DNA of 64,000 nt from Mesorhizobium sp. ORS 3324 (GTDB lineage Bacteria > Pseudomonadota > Alphaproteobacteria > Rhizobiales > Rhizobiaceae), in NCBI GenBank assembly GCA_000824825.2, contig LM655170.1:311841-375840 (forward strand). The letters run 5' to 3'. The translations under genes and the position numbers were made by a program. How positions within the stretch are numbered: position 1 is the stretch's first letter; every line of letters begins with the position of its first letter. The notes under the pieces were generated by a model, which saw only the letters and a list, made by a program, of their open reading frames with translations, had not been told where the DNA came from and did not search any database. Shown piece by piece: positions 8,192 through 17,289 of this stretch.

Positions 8192-8761
8192 CTAGATCTT
8201 GATATCCGTTTTTATGGTTGCGTCGTCGCCGGTCATCGACCGGGCGGCCTTACGCTCAAGCTCCTCGACCAGGGAGGTCGAAAGCCTGGTCTGCCGGTCG
8301 ATCTCGGCTTTCTCCGGTCCGCCCCCAACGGGCCCGACCGGCACCTTATGCTTGCCGTCCAGGTAGTGGTCGGCAAGCATCGATCTTGCGATGCCGATGC
8401 CGCCATGTGCGGCCATGACATCGGCCACCTTTTCTGCAAGCTGCGACTTCCACATGTCGCCCGCCAGACCTTTGCCGTAAACGCCTTCAGTGTCCTTGGG
8501 CATCATGTTCTGGATGAACGTCGTCAGAACCATCGCCTCGAAGCGCTGGAACTTCTTTGCCGGGTTTGCCGCCTCGGCCTTGTCCGCGGTGGCGCGCGAC
8601 AGGATCGAGCCGGCATCGACGGAGGCAGCCTGGTCGATCGAAAACGTGCCTTGGGCACCTCCTGCCCTTCTGGCGAGAGCTGCCCGCGCGGCTTCGACAT
8701 CGGCCGGCTCCGCCGCGCGGGCAACATCCATCACGATGTCGCTGGGGGGTGAGATCGCCAA
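8192..8761 (-). CDS. flgJ: FlgJ, flagellar rod-binding protein (rod-cap domain only)
   Basis: Periplasmic rod assembly factor of 189 residues. It contains the FlgJ N-terminal rod-binding domain: FQRFEAMVLTTFIQNMMPKD, then GVYGKGLAGDMWKSQLAEKV and AHGGIGIARSMLADHYL. The peptidoglycan hydrolase domain of enterobacterial FlgJ is absent; a separate lytic transglycosylase is encoded at 27305-27898, as in other alphaproteobacteria. The start is a TTG at 8761 with GAGG about ten bases upstream; an ATG at 8731 has no ribosome site. In this genome the gene is separated from fliR/flhA by an unrelated Rieske/FAD reductase gene. Confidence 0.85.
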   Translation of the reverse strand: MAISPPSDIVMDVARAAEPADVEAARAALARRAGGAQGTFSIDQAASVDAGSILSRATADKAEAANPAKKFQRFEAMVLTTFIQNMMPKDTEGVYGKGLAGDMWKSQLAEKVADVMAAHGGIGIARSMLADHYLDGKHKVPVGPVGGGPEKAEIDRQTRLSTSLVEELERKAARSMTGDDATIKTDIKI

Positions 8762-8939
8762 GAAAGTCCGCCTCTTTGCCGGGTTTTGTTAGTTGCACCA
8801 TGGCTCAACAAGCTTGTGGCAGGCTTGCGAAGGGATTGGCCAGGGATTGGATTGGCGAAACTGGATCGTTCGTCCGCCGAGCGCCCGGCCCGCGCAAGCG
8901 CTTTTCCAGTAGGCGGGGCGTTGCGCGTTCGGGCGGCAG

Positions 8940-10466
8940 TCAAGCCATGGAAACCTCGCAGGCCAGCGCCTGCATGTCACGGCCGATGGCGGCAACGGCG
9001 ACGATCTTGCCGTCCTTCTTGTAGCCGACCAGACAATCGCGGTCGGCGATGCTCCCATCGATCTCGATCGCGTCCCACGACCGGGCGTAGCCGACATAGC
9101 GGATCGATACGTCGTAGTGCTCGCTCCAGAAGAACGGAACGCTCGAGAAGGGTTGCCTCAGGCCGAGCATGTTCTGCGCCGCGATCTGTCCCTGGCGTTC
9201 CGCCACCACCCAATGCTCGACGCGCCGTGATTCAGCCGTCTTCAAGTCAAGCCACTGGGCAACGTCGCCGGCAGCGAATATGCCGGCCACGCTCGTCTCG
9301 AGGAACTCGTTCACGAGCACACCCTGGTCGACGGCAATGCCCGCATCGGCGGCCAGCGAGACGCGCGGCTTCACGCCGGCGCCGACGACGACAAGATCTG
9401 CAACGATCACACCGCCGTCGCTCAACGCGACCTCCCTGTCGGTTATCCGTTCAGCCGTCGCGCCCAGATGGAAAACGACGCCGTGCTCTTCGTGCAGCGA
9501 GCGGATGAATGCGCCGAGTTCCGGTCCGAAGACTGCTCCAAGCGGATAGGCCTCCGGCGCGACAACATGGACCGCGATGCCGCGCTTGCGGAGGGAGGCC
9601 GCGACTTCCAGTCCGATGAACCCCGCGCCGAGCAGGACCGCCGTCTTCGAACCTTGGGCGCGCTCGATGACGGCGCGGCCGTCGGCCAGCGAGCGCAATG
9701 TGAAGACGTGGTTGCCGTCGGCGCCGGCAACCGGCAGGCGAACCGGCTCAGCTCCCGTCGCCAGCAGAAGGCGGTCGAAGGGAAAAGCTCTCCCTTCGCT
9801 TGCAATCACCGCCCGCCCGTCGACGTCGATGCGCTCACATGTCGTCCGCAACTGGAGATCGATCTTGTTGCGGGCGTAGAATTTGGGACCGCGCAGCGGG
9901 ATCCACGCCTCCGGCGCGGTCCCGGCAAGATAATCCTTGGACAGGTTGGGGCGGTCGTAAGGCGCATCATTATCCGAACTGAGCATGGTGATTTCGCCGG
10001 CGAACCGGCTGCGGCGCAGCATCTCGGCTGCCGCGAAGCCGGCGGCGCCTCCACCCACAATAACAATGCGCTCCTGTTGGCCAGCCGCATCCGGCTGCGA
10101 CGACGGTGCGGCCTCCTTGTCTGCCGTAACCTTGCCGGTCACGAAGACACGATCGCCGCGGCGCTCGACACTCCATCGCTGCAGCGGGTCGAAGGCGGGC
10201 GCGGCGAGCGCCTCGCCGGTGCGGAGATTGAAGCAGGCGTGGTGCCAGGGGCATCGAACCGTGTCCTCGACCATGATCCCCTCGGCCAGCGGCCCACCGT
10301 AATGAGTGCATTTACCTGCGACCGCCAGAACCTCCTCGCCGACACGCGCCAGAAGCACCGGCTCCTCGCCGACATGCCCGGCAAGCAGCCCCCTGTCGCC
10401 AAATGCGGCAAAAGGCACTCCGATCGTCAAGTCGGGACCCATATCCGGATTTTGCTGCGCGGCCAT
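8940..10466 (-). CDS. Rieske [2Fe-2S] / FAD-dependent NAD(P)H reductase fusion (AIF-like)
   Basis: Cytosolic redox enzyme of 508 residues. The N-terminal Rieske domain carries both ligand pairs, CTHYGGPL and CPWHHACF. The rest is a pyridine nucleotide-disulphide-type reductase with an FAD motif (IVIVGGGAAGFAAAEMLRR), an NAD motif (AVLLGAGFIGLEVAASLRKR) and the FAD-binding GIFAAGDVAQW. The fusion order is that of AIF-like and ferredoxin-reductase-like proteins. The ATG at 10466 is preceded by AGGAG. It lies inside the flagellar cluster, between the fliJ-like gene and flgJ, but has no evident flagellar role; insertion is the simplest explanation. Electron partner unknown. Confidence 0.87.
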   Translation of the reverse strand: MAAQQNPDMGPDLTIGVPFAAFGDRGLLAGHVGEEPVLLARVGEEVLAVAGKCTHYGGPLAEGIMVEDTVRCPWHHACFNLRTGEALAAPAFDPLQRWSVERRGDRVFVTGKVTADKEAAPSSQPDAAGQQERIVIVGGGAAGFAAAEMLRRSRFAGEITMLSSDNDAPYDRPNLSKDYLAGTAPEAWIPLRGPKFYARNKIDLQLRTTCERIDVDGRAVIASEGRAFPFDRLLLATGAEPVRLPVAGADGNHVFTLRSLADGRAVIERAQGSKTAVLLGAGFIGLEVAASLRKRGIAVHVVAPEAYPLGAVFGPELGAFIRSLHEEHGVVFHLGATAERITDREVALSDGGVIVADLVVVGAGVKPRVSLAADAGIAVDQGVLVNEFLETSVAGIFAAGDVAQWLDLKTAESRRVEHWVVAERQGQIAAQNMLGLRQPFSSVPFFWSEHYDVSIRYVGYARSWDAIEIDGSIADRDCLVGYKKDGKIVAVAAIGRDMQALACEVSMA

Positions 10467-10640
10467 GGTGGCTCTCCTTCGGGCGTTTGCCGACGATCCA
10501 TCCATTCAGGCGTCGGACCCAGAATTGACGCTGCGTCGGCCAAAAGGTTCCTGAGATTGATAGCCGGCGCCATCGTTGTCGCATCGCCGCTCGCGATGCT
10601 TGCGGACATCGGCATCGGGCCAGAGATGGAATTCTCGCTG

Positions 10641-11024
10641 CTACTCGTCCCGCCGCTTCTGCGTGATCAGGTCGAGCCGCTCGCGGTCGGAGCGCTCGCG
10701 CTCGTCGCGGCGGCGCATATCCTTGTAGGCGCGCTCGACCATGTTGGCGCGGGCGGTTGCGGTGGCGATCAACGCCGCTTCCTGCCGGGCGCTCTCGAGG
10801 TTCTGCTTCTTCCGGCCGAACGCATCGGCGATGCGGCGATGATAGAGCTCCGGGAACAGGCCGGCGAGCGAGCTGCCGGTGTCGAAATGCTCGACGAGTT
10901 CTCTCGCTTCCGATTCCGCCGCGGCGGCCGCCGAGAGGAAGCCCGCATGCCGGGTCTCATGCAGCGCCTTCAATTGCTCCTGCACCTTGACGAGCTTCTT
11001 CAGGCGGTCCTTGCGCGAGGTCAT
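10641..11024 (-). CDS. FliJ-like coiled-coil protein (putative)
   Basis: Small protein of 127 residues, rich in Arg, Lys, Glu and Ala, predicted to be almost wholly helical and coiled coil (RLKKLVKVQEQLKALHETRH, then SARQEAALIATATARANMVE). The size and composition fit FliJ, which couples the FliI ATPase to the export gate, but this family is too degenerate for certainty. The start ATG at 11024 has GAGGTGA just upstream, whose TGA is the fliR stop, so the two genes are translationally coupled. It ends the run flhA-fliR-fliJ-like. Confidence 0.6.
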   Translation of the reverse strand: MTSRKDRLKKLVKVQEQLKALHETRHAGFLSAAAAAESEARELVEHFDTGSSLAGLFPELYHRRIADAFGRKKQNLESARQEAALIATATARANMVERAYKDMRRRDERERSDRERLDLITQKRRDE

Positions 11025-11028
11025 TTGC

Positions 11029-11781
11029 TCACCTCGCCAGCGTGAGATCGACAAAGCCGTCGACGAACAGCGACAGCAAGGTGCCGACGGCGAAATAGAA
11101 GATGATCATCCCGCCGGCGATGACGAAGGGCAGCGAGATGAAATAGACCGGGATCTGCGGGGTCAGCTTGTTGACGAAGCCGATCGTCAAATTGACCAGG
11201 ATGGCGTAGGCGATGAAGGGGCTGCCGAGGCGGATGACCAGGAAGAAGGCGTCCGCCACCGTATCGGTGACGTCGACGAGGGCGGCCTGCGGATTGAAGA
11301 ACACATTGACCGGGGCGACCTTGTAGGAGGCGACGAGCGCGCGCACGATCTCGTGGTCGAAGTCGAAGACGAAGAGCAGGAGCAGCGCCGAAAACGAGAT
11401 GATGGCGGCGAGCGCCGCCTGCGGCTCCGGCTCCTCGATCGCCGGCCCGCCCGAGCCGCCATAGCCGATCAGCATGGCGATGGCCGAGCCCATGAAGCGC
11501 AACGCTTCCATGTAGAGCCTGGTCATGGCGCCGATCAGTCCGCCGACCAGCAGCTCGGAGACGATCATCGGCGCCAGGACCTGTGGGCGCGGATCGACGA
11601 ACGGGTAGATCTTATCCCACAGGAAGGCGAGCAGGCCGCCGGTGGCGGCGATCGACACGAACAGCCGGACCTGGATCGGCACGCGGGTGCTGGAGATGCC
11701 GGGCATCAGCATGAAGCAGGCGCCGATGCGGCAGAAGGCGAGGAAGGCGGCGATGACGACGCCTTGCGAAAGCGCGTTCAC
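11029..11781 (-). CDS. fliR: FliR, flagellar export gate protein
   Basis: Integral membrane protein of 250 residues of the flagellar type III export gate. About six hydrophobic helices are visible, with typical features [20 protein letters not shown] near the start and [17 protein letters not shown] near the end. The initiation codon is GTG at 11781 and overlaps the flhA stop by four bases (GTGA), so translation is coupled to flhA. It works with FliP and FliQ, encoded at 37181 and 20738. Confidence 0.95.
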   Translation of the reverse strand: MNALSQGVVIAAFLAFCRIGACFMLMPGISSTRVPIQVRLFVSIAATGGLLAFLWDKIYPFVDPRPQVLAPMIVSELLVGGLIGAMTRLYMEALRFMGSAIAMLIGYGGSGGPAIEEPEPQAALAAIISFSALLLLFVFDFDHEIVRALVASYKVAPVNVFFNPQAALVDVTDTVADAFFLVIRLGSPFIAYAILVNLTIGFVNKLTPQIPVYFISLPFVIAGGMIIFYFAVGTLLSLFVDGFVDLTLAR

Positions 11782-13865
11782 GAGATCGTTCCGAGCACCT
11801 TGATCTCGACGCCCTTGGCGATCTCGACATGGGAGAGAACGGGAAGCGTGGTGAAGAGCCGCTCGATGATCATGCGCACATAGGGGCGCGCGTCGGGTGC
11901 CGTGACCAGCACGAAGCGCTCGCCGGCCTCGAGATGCTTGCGGATCGCCTTGGTCGCGTCCTGGCCGAATTCCTCGAGCTGGCGCGGGTCGATATCGAAC
12001 TCGCGCACCTCGCCCTTGGCGTCGCGCTTGAGGCTCTGGTGGAAGGCGAGGTCCCAGCGGTTGCCGAGGCGCAGCACCTTGAGCATGCCGCCCTCGGAGA
12101 GATCGCCGCAGATCTGCTGCGCCATGCGGATGCGGACATGCTCGACGATCTGCTCGGTGCGGCGCACATGCGGCGCGATCTCGGCGATGGCCTCGATGAT
12201 CAAATGCAGGTTGCGGATCGAGACGCGCTCGGCAAGCAGAAGCTTCAGCACCGCCTGCAGGCCGGGATAGGAGATGTGCGAGGTGCAGATTTCCTCGGCG
12301 AGCTTGCGGTATTCGGGATCGAGCCGTTCCAGAAGCGCCTTCATGTCCTTGTAGGACAGAAGCTGCGGCAGGTTGTTGCGGATGACTTCGGAGAGGTGGG
12401 TGAGCAGCACCGACATGTTGTCGGCGAAAGTGTAGTTCTCGCGCTTCAGGTCCTCGGCGAAAGTCTCGAGCACCGAATAGGCGCGCATGCCGAAGGCCGG
12501 CTCGCGGATCTCCTCGCCGGGTATGTCGGGCACGCCACGGGTTCCGAGCAGCACCATGACCTCGCCGACGCGCATCTGGTATTCGGCGACGACAGTGCCG
12601 TGAACCTTGATCTGATAGCTCTTCGGCGGGATGACGAAGTCGTCGGCAACGCGCACTTCCGGCACGACGAAGCCGTATTGCCGGGCGAATTTCTTGCGCA
12701 TCTTCGACATGCGAAACACCAGTTCCTGATGCGCGACCAGCAGCCTGGTCGAGAGCTGCTTGCCGATCAGCAGCTCGATCTCGGCGGTGGCCAAAGAGGC
12801 CTTGACCGAGTTCTTCTCTTCCTCGGCCTTGTTCGCCTTCTCCTGGTTCTTCAAAGCCTCCGCGGCGGCGATCGCACGGTTTTGGCGCAGCGGGATGACA
12901 TAGCCGAGGCCGGCCATGGCGCCGGCCAGCGCAAAGAACGGGAACAGCGGCAGGCCGGGCATCAGGCCGAGGATCACCAGCAGCGAGGCCGCGACATAGA
13001 GCGCGCGCGGATGGGCGCCGAGCTGGCCGAACACCGCCTGGTTGGCGGAGCCGCGGGTGCCGCCCTTGGAGACGAGCATGCCGGCGGCGAGCGAGACGAT
13101 GAGGGCCGGGATCTGGGTGACGAGGCCGTCGCCGACCGACAGCTTGATGAAGACGTCGGCCGCCTGGCCGAGGCCCATGCCGTGGCGCAGGTAGCCGATG
13201 GCGATGCCGCCGACGATGTTGATGGCGGTGATGATGAGGCCGGCGATCGCGTCGCCGCGGACGAATTTCGAGGCGCCGTCCATCGAGCCGAAGAAGGAGG
13301 ATTCCTCCTCCAATTCGCGGCGGCGCAGCTGCGCCGTCTTGTCGTCGATCATGCCGGCGGACAGGTCGGCGTCGATCGACATCTGCTTGCCGGGGATGGC
13401 GTCAAGGGTGAATCGCGCGCCGACCTCGGCGATGCGAGTGGCGCCCTTGGTGATGACGATGAAGTTCACCACGATCAGGATCATGAAGACAATGAGGCCG
13501 ATGACGAAGTCGCTCGACATCACCAACTTCGAGAAGCCGGAGATAACATAGCCGGCGGCGTGCGTACCCTCGTTGCCGTGCGACAGGATCATGCGCGTGG
13601 TGGCGATATTGAGCGAGAGCCTGAGCATCGTGGCGATGAGCAGCACGGTCGGGAAGGACGAGAAATCCAGCGGTCGCTGGATCCAGAGCGCAACCATCAG
13701 GATCAGCACCGAGAGCGCGATCGAGAAGGCGAGGCCGATATCGATGAGGAAGGCGGGGATCGGCAGGAACAGCACCGCCAGAATGACGACGATGCCGAGC
13801 GCGAAGAAGACGTCGCGGCCGTTCTTGGCCACCAGGCCGGACGGGATTGTTTCGCTGATCGCCAT
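11778..13865 (-). CDS. flhA: FlhA, flagellar export gate subunit
   Basis: Main subunit of the flagellar type III export gate (695 residues). The N-terminal half has about eight membrane helices and the conserved cytoplasmic loop [20 protein letters not shown] plus [15 protein letters not shown]. The C-terminal half is the cytoplasmic domain that docks substrates and chaperones. I use the ATG at 13865 ([10 protein letters not shown]); the open frame extends to 13925 but overlaps a promoter-like element. FlhA heads the unit flhA-fliR-fliJ-like. The shared flagellar element lies 47-67 bases upstream. Confidence 0.96.
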   Translation of the reverse strand: MAISETIPSGLVAKNGRDVFFALGIVVILAVLFLPIPAFLIDIGLAFSIALSVLILMVALWIQRPLDFSSFPTVLLIATMLRLSLNIATTRMILSHGNEGTHAAGYVISGFSKLVMSSDFVIGLIVFMILIVVNFIVITKGATRIAEVGARFTLDAIPGKQMSIDADLSAGMIDDKTAQLRRRELEEESSFFGSMDGASKFVRGDAIAGLIITAINIVGGIAIGYLRHGMGLGQAADVFIKLSVGDGLVTQIPALIVSLAAGMLVSKGGTRGSANQAVFGQLGAHPRALYVAASLLVILGLMPGLPLFPFFALAGAMAGLGYVIPLRQNRAIAAAEALKNQEKANKAEEEKNSVKASLATAEIELLIGKQLSTRLLVAHQELVFRMSKMRKKFARQYGFVVPEVRVADDFVIPPKSYQIKVHGTVVAEYQMRVGEVMVLLGTRGVPDIPGEEIREPAFGMRAYSVLETFAEDLKRENYTFADNMSVLLTHLSEVIRNNLPQLLSYKDMKALLERLDPEYRKLAEEICTSHISYPGLQAVLKLLLAERVSIRNLHLIIEAIAEIAPHVRRTEQIVEHVRIRMAQQICGDLSEGGMLKVLRLGNRWDLAFHQSLKRDAKGEVREFDIDPRQLEEFGQDATKAIRKHLEAGERFVLVTAPDARPYVRMIIERLFTTLPVLSHVEIAKGVEIKVLGTIS

Positions 13866-13911
13866 GTCGTCCTCGAATCCAGACTTGCCCAGCGCAAAGG
13901 CAGGCACTCGA

Positions 13912-13932
13912 CCGTAGCCGGCCAAGCTTGCG
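13912..13932 (-). promoter_or_regulatory. Shared flagellar promoter element upstream of flhA
   Basis: On the transcribed (minus) strand the sequence reads CGCAAG, nine bases, then CTACGG. Seven other flagellar unit heads have the same arrangement. It lies about 47-67 bases before the flhA ATG. CTACGG is a possible -10 and CGCAAG a possible activator or -35 contact. Confidence 0.6.
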
Positions 13933-13953
13933 CGAAGGTGGGAGAGGGGCGGT

Positions 13954-14433
13954 TTACAGCTGCGCCGCGTTCGCGGTGGCGACGGCGACGAGCCAGCGCC
14001 GGACGGCGCGTTCCTCGTCGGCGGATAGCCCAGCCGTCAGTTCGCGTTCGAGCTTCTGCACACGCTCGCGACATTTCTTCAGCAAGGCGCGGCCGCTGTC
14101 GCTGAGGTCGAGATGCTGGATGCGCCCGTGCACCGCATGCGGCTTGCGCACGAGCGATCCGGCCTTTTCCAGGTTGCCGACGATCACGCTTACCGTCTGC
14201 GGCGTGAGCACCGCGAGCCGGGCGAGGTCGGCATTGGAGATGCCGGGATAGGCCGAGACCATGGTCAGCGTCGCGAATTGCGGCTGCGTCACGCCGAATT
14301 CGTCCAGCGAACGTTCGACCCGCAGCCTGTAGGCGCCCGCCGCCTGCCGCAGCAAATAGCCGAGATAGCCTTCCTCGCCGCGCTTGCCCTCGCCGGGCGC
14401 GGGGATTGCAGGGGCCGCTTTCTGCTTGCGCAT
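13954..14433 (-). CDS. MarR family transcriptional regulator
   Basis: Winged-helix regulator of 159 residues. The MarR core is clear: [20 protein letters not shown], the recognition helix region [31 protein letters not shown], and the wing [20 protein letters not shown]. The start is the ATG at 14433. It is divergent from an epimerase-like gene with a 62-base gap, so it probably controls that gene and itself, as MarR proteins usually do. It sits in the block of non-flagellar genes between flhA and fliQ. Ligand unknown. Confidence 0.9.
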   Translation of the reverse strand: MRKQKAAPAIPAPGEGKRGEEGYLGYLLRQAAGAYRLRVERSLDEFGVTQPQFATLTMVSAYPGISNADLARLAVLTPQTVSVIVGNLEKAGSLVRKPHAVHGRIQHLDLSDSGRALLKKCRERVQKLERELTAGLSADEERAVRRWLVAVATANAAQL

Positions 14434-14495
14434 AATGTCATAGCTCTTATATGTTATTCGAACTCTGATATTATCGCGTCGTGGAGCGGAAGACG

Positions 14496-15221
14496 ATGGG
14501 TTATCGCATCTTTCTTGCCGGAGGTTCCGGAGCGATCGGCCGTCGCTTGGTTCCGCAATTGCTGGAGGCGGGCCATCAGGTGACGGCGACCACGCGCCGG
14601 GCCGCGAAGGCCGCGGAGCTGCGCGCGCTCGGCGCCGATGCCGTGGTGGTCGATGTGTTCGACGCCGCCGGTTTGTGTGCGGCCGTCGCCGCGGCAAGGC
14701 CCGAGATCGTCATCCATCAGCTCACCGACCTGCCGCCCGGGCTCGATCCCGCCCTGATGGGCGAGGCGGTCGTCGCAAATGCGCGCATTCGCAACGAGGG
14801 AACCCGAAATCTGGTCGAGGCGGCGAAGGCGGCCGGCGCCAGGCGCCTGATCGCGCAGAGCATTGCCTGGGTCTACGCGCCCGGACCCGAGCCGCATGCC
14901 GAGACCGATCCGCTCGACAGCGGTGCCGAAGGCGGCCGCGGCATCAGCGTCGGCGGCGTCATCGCGCTCGAGCGGCAGGTTCTCGAAGCGCCGATGACCG
15001 GCATGGTGCTGCGGTACGGCCACCTTTATGGCCCTGGCACGGGAGCGGACAGTGCGGCCGATCCGGCGCTGCATGTCGATGCCGCCGCCTACGCCGCGTT
15101 GCTTGCCGTCGAGCGCGGTTCGCAGGGCGCCTTCAACATCGCGGAGCCTAACGCCCATGTCACGACCGACAAGGCGATCCACGAACTCGGCTGGCGCGCC
15201 GACTTCCGCCTGGCTGCGTGA
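14496..15221 (+). CDS. NAD-dependent epimerase/dehydratase family (SDR) protein
   Basis: Extended short-chain dehydrogenase-like protein of 241 residues. It shows the nucleotide-binding GGSGAIGRRLVPQLLEAGHQ near the N-terminus and GMVLRYGHLYGPG typical of the epimerase family, with AQSIAWVYAPG around the Ser of the active site. The usual YxxxK is not clear: the corresponding segment reads GGVIALERQVL, so catalysis may be altered or it may act as an NAD(P)-binding regulator. The ATG at 14496 is preceded by GGAAG. It is divergent from a MarR gene, its probable regulator. Substrate unknown. Confidence 0.82.
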   Translation: MGYRIFLAGGSGAIGRRLVPQLLEAGHQVTATTRRAAKAAELRALGADAVVVDVFDAAGLCAAVAAARPEIVIHQLTDLPPGLDPALMGEAVVANARIRNEGTRNLVEAAKAAGARRLIAQSIAWVYAPGPEPHAETDPLDSGAEGGRGISVGGVIALERQVLEAPMTGMVLRYGHLYGPGTGADSAADPALHVDAAAYAALLAVERGSQGAFNIAEPNAHVTTDKAIHELGWRADFRLAA

Positions 15222-15325
15222 CGGAACCTTCGAGCTCGCTGCGACAGGCGACGGCTTCACCACATCACTAATCGGCGCAGCGCCAAAATGGCGCCATAAG
15301 CGGTCGGCATTGCGGTTGTAACGCA

Positions 15326-17170
15326 ATGCCGCCGCGCGTATCACGCTCGGCGGCGTCCCATCCTCCGCATACCCGGCGAGCCGATCCGTTGCCTGCCAGA
15401 AACGAACCGCAAGTCTATGCACGCCGGCTTCGCGCGGTGCTGATCAAGTCGATCCCCGTGCTCGAGGCGCGCGGCATTGTCATCGTCATCCTTGCCGGGC
15501 TGGTCGGCGTGATCGCCGGCGCTCTGGTCACCGGCATGAGCGAGCTGGTGCAAAGCATGCACTGGCTGCTCTTCGACGTGCAGCCGGGCGGCCGGCTTTC
15601 GGCCATGTTTTCGCTGGCCAATCCAGTGCAGGCGATGTTTCCGGCGACGGGCGGGCTGCTGCTCGGCCTGTCGGTGATCTGGCTGCGAAAGCGGAAGTTC
15701 CGCACGCCGGTCGACCCGATCGAGGCCAATGCGCTCTATGGCGGGCGCATGTCGCTCACCGATACCTTCATCATCGTCGCCCAGACCATGGTCTCCAGCG
15801 GCTTCGGCGCCTCCGTCGGTCTGGAAGCCGGCTATACACAGATCGGTTCCGGCATCGCCTCGCGGCTGGCGCGCGCCTTCCGCCTGCGCCGTAACGATGT
15901 GCGCATCCTGGTCGGCTGCGGGGCGGCCGGCGCCATCGCGGCCGCCTTCGATGCGCCGCTCACCGGTGCCTTCTACGGCTTCGAGCTTGTCATCGGCATC
16001 TATTCGGTGGCCAATGTCGCGCCGGTGATGACGGCGGCGATCGCCGCCGCGCTGACGGCGGAGGTGTTCGGCGGCGTGCCGTTCCCGCTGGAACTTTCCG
16101 GCCTGCCGACGCTGACCGCCAGCCAGTATGTGCCGTTCCTGCTGCTGGGACTGCTCGGCGGTGCCGCCTCGATCGCCATCATGCATCTGGTGAGCATCGT
16201 CGAGCGCGTTTTCGCACGGCTGGCGATCGACGCCTCTGTGCGGCCCTTCATCGGCGGCATCCTCGTCGGCCTGCTGGGGCTGGTCACGCCACAGGTGCTC
16301 TCCAGCGGCCATGGCGCGTTGCATCGCGAGTTCGCCATGAACTACGGGCTCGCCGTGGTGGCGAGCGTCTTCGTGATGAAGCTTGCCGCCTCCGCCATAT
16401 CGCTCGGCTCCGGTTTCCGCGGCGGCCTGTTCTTTGCCTCGCTGTTCCTGGGCGCGCTGCTCGGCAAGGTGTTTGCCGGCGTCATGGCGCTCGCCGCGCC
16501 ATCGACGGGCCTCGATCCGGCGGTCGCCGCCGTCGTCGGCATGACCTCGCTTGCCGTCGGCGTCGTCGGCGGACCGCTGACCATGACGTTCCTGGCGCTG
16601 GAATCGACGCGCGACCTCACCCTCACCGGCGTGGTGCTGGCGGCTTCGATCATGTCGGCGATCCTGGTGCGCGAAACCTTCGGCTACTCCTTCTCGACCT
16701 GGCGCTTCCATCTGCGCGGCGAGACGATCCGCAGCGCTCACGATGTCGGCTGGATGCGCAGCCTCACCGTCGGCTCGATGATGCGCAAGGACGTGCGCAC
16801 CGTCGATGCCGCGACGACGCTCGCCGAATTCCGCAAGGAAATCCCGCTCGGCTCCGCGCAGCGCGTCATCGCGGTCGAGCAGGGCCAGCATTATGCCGGC
16901 GTGCTGCTCGTCGCCGAACTGCACAGCGATCTCTCCGACGGCGAGACACTGGTCAAGGCGCTCGCCCAGTTCAAGGATGCGGTGCTGGTGCCGTCGATGA
17001 ACGTCCAGTCCGCCGCCGAAACCTTCCAGCGTGCGGGCGCTGAAGAACTGGCCGTCGTCGAGGATTTCGACGATCGCATCGTTCTCGGTCTGCTCACCGA
17101 AAGCCATCTGATGCGGCGCTACGCCGAAGAGCTCGACAAGGCGCGGCGGGATCTTTCGGGCGAGGGGTAG
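15326..17170 (+). CDS. ClC family chloride channel/transporter with C-terminal CBS domains
   Basis: Membrane protein of up to 614 residues. Ten or more hydrophobic helices are visible; the family motif that is normally GREGP appears as GLEAGYTQIGS (Glu at about 167) so the gating glutamate is kept, and the third motif appears as GSGFRGGLFFASLFLG. After the channel, two CBS-like segments follow (MRKDVRTVDAATTLAEFRKE and VPSMNVQSAAETFQRAGAEE). It would move chloride or related anions. The ATG at 15326 is buried in a 9-base hairpin (GGCATTGCG 15306-15314 with CGCAATGCC 15322-15330), so the true start may be farther downstream, for example a TTG near 15389. Unrelated to the flagellar genes around it. 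Confidence 0.88.
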   Translation: MPPRVSRSAASHPPHTRRADPLPARNEPQVYARRLRAVLIKSIPVLEARGIVIVILAGLVGVIAGALVTGMSELVQSMHWLLFDVQPGGRLSAMFSLANPVQAMFPATGGLLLGLSVIWLRKRKFRTPVDPIEANALYGGRMSLTDTFIIVAQTMVSSGFGASVGLEAGYTQIGSGIASRLARAFRLRRNDVRILVGCGAAGAIAAAFDAPLTGAFYGFELVIGIYSVANVAPVMTAAIAAALTAEVFGGVPFPLELSGLPTLTASQYVPFLLLGLLGGAASIAIMHLVSIVERVFARLAIDASVRPFIGGILVGLLGLVTPQVLSSGHGALHREFAMNYGLAVVASVFVMKLAASAISLGSGFRGGLFFASLFLGALLGKVFAGVMALAAPSTGLDPAVAAVVGMTSLAVGVVGGPLTMTFLALESTRDLTLTGVVLAASIMSAILVRETFGYSFSTWRFHLRGETIRSAHDVGWMRSLTVGSMMRKDVRTVDAATTLAEFRKEIPLGSAQRVIAVEQGQHYAGVLLVAELHSDLSDGETLVKALAQFKDAVLVPSMNVQSAAETFQRAGAEELAVVEDFDDRIVLGLLTESHLMRRYAEELDKARRDLSGEG

Positions 17171-17289
17171 TCGAACTTTTCTCAATCCGGCTCGGCGAGC
17201 GAGTGGAATTTTGCTGCGCTGGCGACGGCGCCAGGCTTGTGGCAAGACGCGACGCAGACGTGATCGGCACTTCTCCCAGGAATCATCCC

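Noticed and set aside
11829..14105. A 758-residue open frame on the plus strand opposite flhA
   Set aside because: It is antisense to flhA in GC-rich DNA, has a composition rich in Asp, Glu, Gly, His and Arg without domains, and is explained by the codon usage of flhA.
15341..17245. A 634-residue open frame opposite the ClC gene
   Set aside because: Antisense shadow of the transporter; low-complexity His/Arg/Asp-rich text with no family features.
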